Positions 54,687 to 62,232 of a stretch of DNA of 64,000 bases are shown one piece after another. Within the stretch, counting starts at the first letter, position 1. Each line of letters begins with the position of its first letter. The stretch spans positions 62,001 to 126,000 of the forward strand of contig DYJI01000002.1 in assembly GCA_020723185.1 (NCBI GenBank), read 5' to 3'. The position numbers and the translations under genes were made by a program. Under the pieces are notes generated by a model. That model was not told where the DNA came from and searched no databases. It worked only from the letters and a program-made list of their open reading frames with translations. The stretch comes from Sideroxydans lithotrophicus. GTDB lineage: Bacteria > Pseudomonadota > Gammaproteobacteria > Burkholderiales > Gallionellaceae.

Positions 54687-57293
54687 ATGAACAGTAAATA
54701 CCGTAAACCTCTGGCCGGAACCAAACTGGACTACTTCGATACGCAGGCCGCCGTCGAAGCCATCCAGCCAGGCGCTTATGCCAAGCTGCCCTACACTTCC
54801 AAGGTGCTGGCCGAACAACTGGTGCGCCGCTGCGAACCGGATGAACTGACCGACGCGCTGAAGCAACTGATCGAACGCAAGCGCGACCTGGATTTCCCCT
54901 GGTATCCCGCGCGTGTGGTGTGCCACGACATCTTGGGGCAAACCGCACTCGTTGACCTCGCCGGTCTGCGCGATGCCATTGCCGATCAGGGCGGCGACCC
55001 CGCACTGGTCAACCCGGTGGTGCCGACTCAATTGATCGTCGATCACTCGCTGGCCGTGGAAGCACCCGGTTTCGACAAGGATGCCTTCCGCAAGAACCGC
55101 GAGATCGAAGACCGCCGCAACGAAGACCGCTTCCACTTCATCGAGTGGACCAAGACCGCGTTCAAGAACGTGGACGTGATCCCCGCTGGCAACGGCATCA
55201 TGCACCAGATCAATCTGGAGAAGATGTCACCAGTGATCCAGGCGCGCGACGGTGTGGCCTTCCCCGATACCTGCGTGGGTACCGACTCGCACACCCCGCA
55301 CGTTGATGCGCTCGGCGTGATCGCCATCGGTGTCGGCGGACTGGAAGCCGAGACCGTCATGCTGGGCCTGCCTTCCATGATGCGCCTGCCGGACATCGTC
55401 GGCGTGAAGCTGGTCGGCAAGCGTCAGCCCGGCATCACCGCCACCGACATCGTGCTGGCGCTGACCGAATTCCTGCGCAAGGAAAAAGTGGTCGGCGCCT
55501 GGGTCGAATTCTTCGGCGCAGGTGCGGACAGCCTCTCCATCGGCGACCGCGCCACCATCTCCAACATGTGCCCGGAATACGGCGCAACGGCGGCGATGTT
55601 CTACATCGACAGCCAGACCATCGATTACCTGAAGCTGACCGGCCGCGAGCCCGAGCAGGTCGCGCTGGTAGAGAACTACGCGAAGACCACCGGTCTGTGG
55701 GCGGACCAGATGGTTGCCGCCGAATACGAACGTGTGCTGGAATTCGATCTGTCCAGCGTGGTGCGCAACATGGCAGGCCCCTCCAACCCGCACCGCCGCC
55801 TGCCGACCTCCGCGTTGCACGAGCGCGGCATCGCCGACGAAGCCAAGCTGGCAGCAGGCAAGGCCGAAGAAGCGCAAGGACTGATGCCGGATGGCGCGGT
55901 CATAATCGCGGCCATCACGTCCTGCACCAACACCTCCAACCCGCGCAACGTGGTCGCCGCCGCCTTGCTGGCGAAGAAAGCCAACACACTGGGTCTGCTG
56001 CGCAAGCCCTGGGTCAAGACTTCCTTTGCGCCCGGCTCCAAGGTTGCCGAGCTGTACCTGAAAGAAGCGGGCCTGCTGACAGAACTGGAGAAACTCGGCT
56101 TCGGCATCGTCGGCTTCGCCTGCACCACCTGCAACGGCATGTCCGGCGCACTCGATCCCAAGATCCAGCAGGAAATCATAGACCGCGACCTGTACGCCAC
56201 CGCTGTGCTGTCCGGCAACCGCAACTTCGATGGCCGCATCCATCCGTATGCGAAACAGGCTTTCCTCGCTTCGCCGCCGCTGGTGGTCGCTTACGCCATC
56301 GCGGGTACGGTGCGCTTCGACATCGAGCAGGATGCGCTGGGCACGGACCAATCCGGCAAGCCGGTCACGCTGAAAGACATCTGGCCCACCGACGAAGAGA
56401 TCGACGCCATCGTCGCATCCAGCGTGAAGCCGGAACAGTTCAAGCAGATCTACAACCCGATGTTCGATCTGGGCGTGATCGAAGCGGCGAAGAGCCCGCT
56501 CTACGACTGGCGTCCGCAGTCCACCTACATCCGTCGTCCGCCGTATTGGGAAGGCGCACTGGCAGGCGTTCGCACAATGAAAGGCATGCGTCCGCTCGCC
56601 GTGCTGCCGGACAACATCACCACCGACCACTTGTCGCCTTCCAACGCGATCCTGCTCGACTCGGCCGCCGGTGAATACCTGGCGAAGATGGCCCTGCCGG
56701 AAGAGGACTTCAACTCCTACGCGACGCATCGCGGCGACCACCTCACCGCGCAACGCGCCACCTTCGCCAACCCGCAACTGGTCAACGAGATGGCCGTGGT
56801 CAACGGCGAGGTGAAGAAAGGCTCACTCGCCCGCGTCGAGCCGGACGGCAAGGTGATGCGCATGTGGGAAGCCATCGAGACCTACATGGGACGCAAGCAG
56901 AACCTGATCATCATCGCGGGCGCCGACTACGGCCAAGGCTCGTCGCGTGACTGGGCCGCCAAGGGCGTACGTCTGGCCGGTGTGGAAGCCATCGTGGCGG
57001 AAGGTTTCGAGCGCATCCACCGCACCAACCTGGTCGGCATGGGCGTGCTGCCGCTGGAGTTCAAGGCGGGCGATACGCGCAAGGCTTACGCCATCGACGG
57101 CACCGAGACTTTCGATGTGGAAGGCAGCATCGCACCGCGCGCCGCGCTGACCGTAGTGATGCACCGCAAGAATGGCGAGACCGTGCGCATCCCCGTCACC
57201 TGCCGACTGGATACCGCAGCGGAAGTGCGCGTGTATCAGGCGGGCGGTGTGTTGCAACGCTTTGCGCAGGACTTCCTCGAAGGCGCGGCATGA
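54687..57293 (+). CDS. acnD: Fe-S dependent 2-methylcitrate dehydratase AcnD
   Basis: Aconitase-like enzyme that dehydrates 2-methylcitrate to 2-methyl-trans-aconitate; it replaces PrpD in organisms that also have PrpF. 868 residues, AcnA-like domain order. Cluster-binding cysteines are seen in TSCTNTSNP and CTTCNGMSG; the swivel domain has GADYGQGSSRDWAAKG. Ten bases after prpC; the stop overlaps the prpF start. Confidence 0.96.
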   Translation: MNSKYRKPLAGTKLDYFDTQAAVEAIQPGAYAKLPYTSKVLAEQLVRRCEPDELTDALKQLIERKRDLDFPWYPARVVCHDILGQTALVDLAGLRDAIADQGGDPALVNPVVPTQLIVDHSLAVEAPGFDKDAFRKNREIEDRRNEDRFHFIEWTKTAFKNVDVIPAGNGIMHQINLEKMSPVIQARDGVAFPDTCVGTDSHTPHVDALGVIAIGVGGLEAETVMLGLPSMMRLPDIVGVKLVGKRQPGITATDIVLALTEFLRKEKVVGAWVEFFGAGADSLSIGDRATISNMCPEYGATAAMFYIDSQTIDYLKLTGREPEQVALVENYAKTTGLWADQMVAAEYERVLEFDLSSVVRNMAGPSNPHRRLPTSALHERGIADEAKLAAGKAEEAQGLMPDGAVIIAAITSCTNTSNPRNVVAAALLAKKANTLGLLRKPWVKTSFAPGSKVAELYLKEAGLLTELEKLGFGIVGFACTTCNGMSGALDPKIQQEIIDRDLYATAVLSGNRNFDGRIHPYAKQAFLASPPLVVAYAIAGTVRFDIEQDALGTDQSGKPVTLKDIWPTDEEIDAIVASSVKPEQFKQIYNPMFDLGVIEAAKSPLYDWRPQSTYIRRPPYWEGALAGVRTMKGMRPLAVLPDNITTDHLSPSNAILLDSAAGEYLAKMALPEEDFNSYATHRGDHLTAQRATFANPQLVNEMAVVNGEVKKGSLARVEPDGKVMRMWEAIETYMGRKQNLIIIAGADYGQGSSRDWAAKGVRLAGVEAIVAEGFERIHRTNLVGMGVLPLEFKAGDTRKAYAIDGTETFDVEGSIAPRAALTVVMHRKNGETVRIPVTCRLDTAAEVRVYQAGGVLQRFAQDFLEGAA

Positions 57294-58477
57294 TGAGCAA
57301 TACACCGCAAATCAAAATCCCCGCCACGTATATGCGTGGCGGCACCTCCAAGGGGGTGTTCTTCCGGCTGGAAGATTTGCCGCAGGCGGCACAGGTGCCG
57401 GGCAAGGCGCGCGACAAGTTGTTCCAGCGCGTGATCGGCAGCCCCGACCCCTATGCCGCGCAGATCGACGGCATGGGCGGCGCGACTTCCAGCACCAGCA
57501 AGTGCGTGATCCTGTCGCAGAGCACACGCCCCGGTCATGACGTGGATTACCTCTACGGCCAGGTCTCCATCGACAAGGACTTCGTCGACTGGAGCGGCAA
57601 CTGCGGCAACCTGTCCACGGGCGCAGGCGCTTTCGCGATCCATGCCGGATACATCGACGCGGCACGTCTGAAAGATGGCGTCTGCACCGTGCGCATCTGG
57701 CAGGCCAACATCAGCAAGACCATCATCGCCCATGTACCGGTCAGCAACGGCCAGGTGCAGGAGACCGGCGATTTCGAGCTGGACGGCGTGACCTTCCCGG
57801 CAGCGGAGATCGTGCTGGATTTCATGGACCCGTCCGACGAGGGCGAAGAAGGCGGCAGCCTGTTCCCCACCGGCAATCTGGTCGATCAGCTGGATGTCCC
57901 TGGCGTCGGCAGCTTCTCCGCCACCATGATCACCTCCGGTATCCCGACCGTGTTCGTGAATGCAAAGGATATCGGTTACACCGGCACCGAACTGCGCGAA
58001 GCCATCAACACCGACCCGGCCGCACTGGCGCGGTTCGAGAAGATCCGCGTGGCGGGCGCATTGCGCATGGGGCTGATCAAGACCCCCGAAGAAGCCGCAA
58101 CCCGCCAGCACACGCCCAAGGTCGCCTTCGTCGCGCCACCGGTCGACCATGCATCTTCGAGTGGCAAGACCATCCGCGCGGATGAGATCGACCTGCTGGT
58201 GCGTGCGCTGTCGATGGGCAAGCTGCACCATGCCATGATGGGCACGGCGGCAGTGGCCATCGGCACCGCAGCGGCGATCCCCGGCACGCTGGTGAATCTG
58301 GCCGCAGGCGGCGGTGCGCGCGATGTGGTGAAGTTCGGGCATCCCTCGGGTACATTGCGGGTCGGGGCTGCCGCCAGCCAAAACGGCGGCGAGTGGAAGG
58401 TGGAGAAAGTGACGATGAGCCGTAGCGCGCGCGTGCTGATGGAAGGCTGGGTACGCGTGCCCGGCGATTGTTTTTGA
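57290..58477 (+). CDS. prpF: 2-methylaconitate cis-trans isomerase PrpF
   Basis: Converts the trans-aconitate produced by AcnD into the cis isomer that aconitase can rehydrate. 395 residues with two diaminopimelate-epimerase-like halves; IPATYMRGGTSKGVFF at the N-terminus is the family signature and contains the active-site lysine region. The ATGATG at 57290 overlaps the acnD stop. Presence of AcnD plus PrpF without PrpD defines this variant of the cycle. Confidence 0.96.
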   Translation: MMSNTPQIKIPATYMRGGTSKGVFFRLEDLPQAAQVPGKARDKLFQRVIGSPDPYAAQIDGMGGATSSTSKCVILSQSTRPGHDVDYLYGQVSIDKDFVDWSGNCGNLSTGAGAFAIHAGYIDAARLKDGVCTVRIWQANISKTIIAHVPVSNGQVQETGDFELDGVTFPAAEIVLDFMDPSDEGEEGGSLFPTGNLVDQLDVPGVGSFSATMITSGIPTVFVNAKDIGYTGTELREAINTDPAALARFEKIRVAGALRMGLIKTPEEAATRQHTPKVAFVAPPVDHASSSGKTIRADEIDLLVRALSMGKLHHAMMGTAAVAIGTAAAIPGTLVNLAAGGGARDVVKFGHPSGTLRVGAAASQNGGEWKVEKVTMSRSARVLMEGWVRVPGDCF

Positions 58478-58482
58478 TCCGC

Positions 58483-58597
58483 CGTCATTCCGGCGCAGGC
58501 CGGAATCCAGCGTATTTATTCAACATGCCGTTTAGCTTTTGTCTTGCTTTGCAAGTGATCGTTTGATTGACTGGATTCCGGCCTGCGCCGGAATGAC
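58483..58597. mobile_element. MITE-like element, copy 2 (paired inverted palindromes)
   Basis: 115 bp, bounded by the same palindromes as copy 1: 58483-58510 starting CGTCATTCCGGCGCAGGCC and 58571-58597 ending GCGCCGGAATGAC. The interior differs but shares CATGCCGTTTAGCTTTTGTC-like sequence with copy 1. It separates prpF from prpE. No coding capacity. Confidence 0.75.
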
Positions 58598-58619
58598 AAA
58601 ACAAAGGGAGGAGTCAGAC

Positions 58620-60539
58620 ATGAGTTACCAAGCCGAATACCAACGTTCGATGCAGGACCCCGAGGGCTTCTGGCGTGACCAGGCAAAACAGTTGGAGTGG
58701 TACAAGTTCCCGCAGCAGATTCTGAGCAAGGATGCCGACGGCATCGGCCACTGGTTCGCCGACGGCGAGATGAACACCGCCTACATGGCGCTCGACCATC
58801 ATGTGAAGAACGGGCGCGGCAACCAGACTGCGATCATCTACGACTCCCCCGTTACCAACACGAAGGCGAAGATCAGCTACGCCGAGCTGACCGACCAGGT
58901 CGCGCGCACGGCGGGCATGCTGGCCGACCTCGGCGTGGTCAAGGGCGACCGCGTCATCATCTACATGCCGATGATCCCCGAAGCCGTGGTCGCCATGCTG
59001 GCGGTGGCCCGGCTGGGCGCGATCCACTCGGTGGTGTTCGGCGGTTTTGCGCCGCCGGAACTTGCGGTGCGCATCGACGATGCCACGCCCAAGGTCATCA
59101 TGACCGCCTCCTGCGGCATCGAGGTGAAGAAAGTCATCGAGTACAAGCCGCTGGTGGACAAGGCCATCGAACTGGCCAAGCACAAACCGCAATGCTGCGT
59201 GCTGCTGCAACGCCCGCAGGCGACGGCGAGCATGATCGCCGGGCGCGACCACGACTGGGCGTCCCTGCTGGCAAAAGCCAAACCGATCGGCTGCACACCG
59301 GTGAAGGGCAGCGACCCGCTCTACATCCTCTACACCTCGGGCACCACCGGCAAACCGAAAGGCGTGGTGCGAGAGAACGGCGGCCATGCGGTGGCGCTCA
59401 ACTACAGCATGAAGGCTATCTACAACGTGGAAGCGGGCGATGTGTTCTGGGCCGCGTCGGACGTGGGCTGGGTGGTCGGCCACTCCTACATCGTGTACGG
59501 CCCGCTGCTACACGGCTGCACCACCATCGTGTATGAAGGCAAACCCATCATGACGCCGGATGCGGGTGCGCTGTGGCGCATCATCTCCGAGTACAAGGTG
59601 AAGTCGTTCTTCACCGCACCGACCGCCTTCCGCGCGGTGAAGAAGGAAGACCCCGAAGCCTTGCTGATGAAGCCCTATGACCTGAGTTGCCTGCAAGTCA
59701 TCTTCTCGGCCGGCGAGCGGCTCGATCCACCGACGCAGGAATGGCTGACCGACAAGAGTGGCAAGACCGTGGTGGACCACTGGTGGCAGACCGAGACCGG
59801 CTGGGGCATCACCGCCAACCTGTGGGGCGTGGAACCCAAACCGGTGAAGCTCGGCTCCTCCACCCTGCCGACGCCGGGCTTCGACGTGCGCATCCTGGAC
59901 GAGAACGGCAAACAACTGGCGCGCAACGAGCAAGGCTACATCGCCATCAAGCTGCCGCTGCCGCCCAGCTGCATGAACCGCGTGTGGGGCGACGACAACA
60001 AGTTCCGCGACAGCTATCTGCAATTCCTGCCCGGCTACTACACCACCGGCGACGGCGGCTACATCGACGACGAAGGCTACGTGTTCGTGATGGGCCGCGT
60101 GGACGACGTCATCAACGTCGCAGGCCACCGCCTCTCCACCGGCGAGATCGAGGAAGTCGTGGCTGGACACCCGGCCGTGGCCGAGTGCGCCGTGATTGCG
60201 CGCGACGACGAGTTGAAGGGGCAGATACCGATGGGGCTGGTGGTGCTGAAATCCGGCGTCAGCGTGGACGAAACACAGCTGGGACAGGAACTGGTCAAAC
60301 GCATCCGCGACAACATCGGCGCCATCGCCTGCTACAAGGACACGGTGATATTGAAACGCCTGCCCAAGACCCGCTCCGGCAAGACACTGCGCAAGACATT
60401 GAACGGCATCGTCAACGGCAAGCCTTATAACGTGCCATCGACTATCGACGATCCGGGGGTGATCAACGAGATCATTGAGACGTTGCGCGGGAAGAAGATG
60501 ATTGGCGAGTTGAAGGAAAAAACCCGCTACTCGATGTAG
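58620..60539 (+). CDS. prpE: Propionyl-CoA synthetase
   Basis: AMP-forming acyl-CoA synthetase activating propionate. 639 residues. The P-loop-like YTSGTTGKPKGVVR, HWWQTETGWG, and the C-terminal PKTRSGKTLRKTL with the catalytic, acetylatable lysine are present. The start at ATG 58620 (MSYQAEYQRSMQDPEGFW) follows GGGAGGAG; earlier in-frame codons lie in the repeat element. Last gene of the prp cluster; no terminator is recognised after it. Confidence 0.95.
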   Translation: MSYQAEYQRSMQDPEGFWRDQAKQLEWYKFPQQILSKDADGIGHWFADGEMNTAYMALDHHVKNGRGNQTAIIYDSPVTNTKAKISYAELTDQVARTAGMLADLGVVKGDRVIIYMPMIPEAVVAMLAVARLGAIHSVVFGGFAPPELAVRIDDATPKVIMTASCGIEVKKVIEYKPLVDKAIELAKHKPQCCVLLQRPQATASMIAGRDHDWASLLAKAKPIGCTPVKGSDPLYILYTSGTTGKPKGVVRENGGHAVALNYSMKAIYNVEAGDVFWAASDVGWVVGHSYIVYGPLLHGCTTIVYEGKPIMTPDAGALWRIISEYKVKSFFTAPTAFRAVKKEDPEALLMKPYDLSCLQVIFSAGERLDPPTQEWLTDKSGKTVVDHWWQTETGWGITANLWGVEPKPVKLGSSTLPTPGFDVRILDENGKQLARNEQGYIAIKLPLPPSCMNRVWGDDNKFRDSYLQFLPGYYTTGDGGYIDDEGYVFVMGRVDDVINVAGHRLSTGEIEEVVAGHPAVAECAVIARDDELKGQIPMGLVVLKSGVSVDETQLGQELVKRIRDNIGAIACYKDTVILKRLPKTRSGKTLRKTLNGIVNGKPYNVPSTIDDPGVINEIIETLRGKKMIGELKEKTRYSM

Positions 60540-60735
60540 TGGCGGCTAAGGCGTCATGGCGGATTGTCGGCCAAAGTGGACGATGTACTGAGCACAGCCT
60601 TGCGTCTGGCTTACACCGAACTCTGAGCATCCAATCTTCTGGTGCTTTAGAAAGGCATATACATTTTTTTCTATTGAATAGCCGCAATCTCGCACATAGA
60701 ATTCGGATCCCGAAATTCAATTGGATGTGAAAATA

Positions 60736-61272
60736 ATGAAAACAATATTGTCTTTGATGCTTCTTCTCGCTGCTCAATCCGCCTTTGCGGGTAATGGTGG
60801 ACAGCAAGTAATCAACGAGGCTCACAAACGAGGTTTGAAGGGATGCGACCAAGCAATTAACCAGAAATTCGAGTACGACAATTTTTCCCGCATCGAAACG
60901 CATCTTGCGAATGACAACCTTAGCGGTGTCGATGGTGAAGGGAACCGTACCAAACCTACCGTTGTTCTTTTTGACGCAAGCGAAGAAGGCAGCACTTATA
61001 CTTCAATGAAGTCTTGGATGATCAAAAAGACGGGTAAACAGTGTGTAATTACCATGTTTTTTGAGATGAGAGCTTACCCAAACATTAGCTGCAGACAAAT
61101 GGTGGCGGATAATTCTTTAGTAATAAATGAACAAACTGGAAGCGTGATTTGGACAAAGGAGAGTTGGAATAAGGAGGCCGAGTCTTCAATAAAACTGCTC
61201 TCCATGGGGAATGGGTGTGCTCAGCTTCACACTCCTAATGGCTTGACGACCAACTATTACGATAAAGACTAA
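60736..61272 (+). CDS. Secreted protein of unknown function
   Basis: 178 residues, not recognised. The N-terminus MKTILSLMLLLAAQSAFA is a signal peptide with an AFA cleavage site; the mature part has four cysteines (GCDQ, KQCVI, ISCRQ, NGCAQ) that could form two disulfides in the periplasm. No membrane segment or lipobox. An in-frame TTG at 60721 exists, but ATG 60736 directly begins the signal peptide; the ribosome-binding site is weak. The coding sequence and the 196 bases before it are clearly richer in A+T than the surrounding genes and codon use is atypical, which suggests acquisition by transfer. Confidence 0.7.
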   Translation: MKTILSLMLLLAAQSAFAGNGGQQVINEAHKRGLKGCDQAINQKFEYDNFSRIETHLANDNLSGVDGEGNRTKPTVVLFDASEEGSTYTSMKSWMIKKTGKQCVITMFFEMRAYPNISCRQMVADNSLVINEQTGSVIWTKESWNKEAESSIKLLSMGNGCAQLHTPNGLTTNYYDKD

Positions 61273-61291
61273 GGGGTCGTACGTCAGATAA

Positions 61292-61319
61292 CCATGGAAG
61301 GGCAGTAGCCCTTCCATGG
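61292..61319. repeat. 12-bp perfect palindromic hairpin
   Basis: CCATGGAAGGGC (61292-61303), loop AGTA, GCCCTTCCATGG (61308-61319). Twenty bases after the stop of the unknown secreted protein. No T-run follows on the plus strand or the minus strand, so although it could stabilise an mRNA end it is not a standard terminator. Confidence 0.75.
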
Positions 61320-61416
61320 AGCCCACAGGTGCAGCTTCACAATACTTTTCGCATCCGCCACGTTTCATTTTGAAGCAACGTGTAATCGGGGTCAGGCTGC
61401 ATTACGACATCCCCAA

Positions 61417-61731
61417 CTACTGCACCGTGAACGCCGCCTGGATATCACGCGTCGTTGCACCGCTTGCGATGAGTGCGCGCACGACCAAATCCAGTGAAAC
61501 AGAAGGATCGCCCGCTTCGATCTTTGCTATGCGGGACTGGCTGGATTTCATGCGCTGCGCGAGATCGGTTTGCGACAGTTTGCGTTTGATACGCGATTTT
61601 TTCACTGCGTTGACCAACGAGAGTTTCAGCGCAACCAGTTTTGCTTCCTCATCGCTTAATTGCAGAAAGTCCTCGGTATTCCCGACTTCCCAGCCAGCCG
61701 CCTTCAGGCGCTCTAATTTATTAGTTTTCAT
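61417..61731 (-). CDS. HTH antitoxin of a HigBA-like module
   Basis: 104 residues. A Cro/C1-type helix-turn-helix lies at about 48-90 (LSQTDLAQRMKSSQSRIAKIEAG) after an N-terminal segment that could bind the toxin. The gene follows the toxin gene by 15 bases, toxin first, as in higBA systems. It should neutralise the toxin and, with it, repress the promoter that contains a dyad at 62091-62108. Confidence 0.87.
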   Translation of the reverse strand: MKTNKLERLKAAGWEVGNTEDFLQLSDEEAKLVALKLSLVNAVKKSRIKRKLSQTDLAQRMKSSQSRIAKIEAGDPSVSLDLVVRALIASGATTRDIQAAFTVQ

Positions 61732-61746
61732 CTCATCATCCTCCTG

Positions 61747-62079
61747 TCAGATCGACTTGTAGTGCTTCAGTCTCGCCTTGCAAACATCGATCACCTGTTG
61801 CGGCGTTTGTCTGGTCGTCTTGGCAAACACATCAAGGATCACGATGGCTACCGCATCCACGTAATACACGATGCGCCAGGTTCGATTCTCGTCGGGGATT
61901 CGCAATTCATTGCATCCTCGACCGATACTGGGCATTGGCCTTGAGTGCGGCAGCGATATATTGATACCAGCTTGTAGCTGGCGCAGATAAATACCTGCCT
62001 CGATTCGCGCAGCCGCAGAAAATGGCGGCGTTTTGACTTCGCCATGCAGCCATACCAGCGGTTTATGCTGTTTGCTCAT
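61747..62079 (-). CDS. RelE/HigB-superfamily toxin (Gp49-like)
   Basis: 110 residues with the phage-derived Gp49-like/RelE fold: LVWLHGEVKTPPFSAAARIEAG near the N-terminus, a core of TWRIVYYVDAVAIVILDVFAKTTRQTP with the conserved Arg and the KTTRQTP end. Members cleave mRNA on the ribosome. ATG 62079 gives the standard length; an earlier in-frame ATG at 62115 would lie upstream of the promoter -10 box. Gene order toxin-antitoxin, 15-base gap. Confidence 0.87.
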   Translation of the reverse strand: MSKQHKPLVWLHGEVKTPPFSAAARIEAGIYLRQLQAGINISLPHSRPMPSIGRGCNELRIPDENRTWRIVYYVDAVAIVILDVFAKTTRQTPQQVIDVCKARLKHYKSI

Positions 62080-62086
62080 GGCGTTC

Positions 62087-62115
62087 AGTCTATGTCGGAA
62101 CTGACATATTCGCAA
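62087..62115 (-). promoter_or_regulatory. Toxin-antitoxin promoter with operator dyad in the spacer
   Basis: Minus strand TTGCGA (62115-62110), 17 bases, TAGACT (62092-62087). TATGTC-N6-GACATA (62091-62108) is a perfect 6-bp-arm dyad that fills the spacer and touches the -10. This is the expected form of an autoregulated toxin-antitoxin promoter, eight bases before the toxin ATG region. Confidence 0.68.
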
Positions 62116-62217
62116 GGCGTTTCTTGGCGAATGGTCTGGGGCGTTGCTTGCCTGGAAACAGCCGTAAATATCTCAGCATCCGATATGCAAAGGACAGTCT
62201 CACTTGGCCCCTATCGG

Positions 62218-62232
62218 TATAATCGCGCCGCC
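62218..62232 (+). promoter_or_regulatory. rlhA -10 box with near-leaderless start
   Basis: TATAAT (62218-62223) is an exact consensus -10, followed by CGCGCC. Transcription would begin around 62229-62231, only a few bases before the ATG at 62233, and no Shine-Dalgarno sequence exists there. No good -35 is visible at 16-18 bases. Confidence 0.5.

Noticed and set aside
61340-61416. CACGTT...AACGTG inverted repeat downstream of the antitoxin gene
   Set aside because: Six-base arms with a 12-base loop and no T-run; chance is a sufficient explanation.
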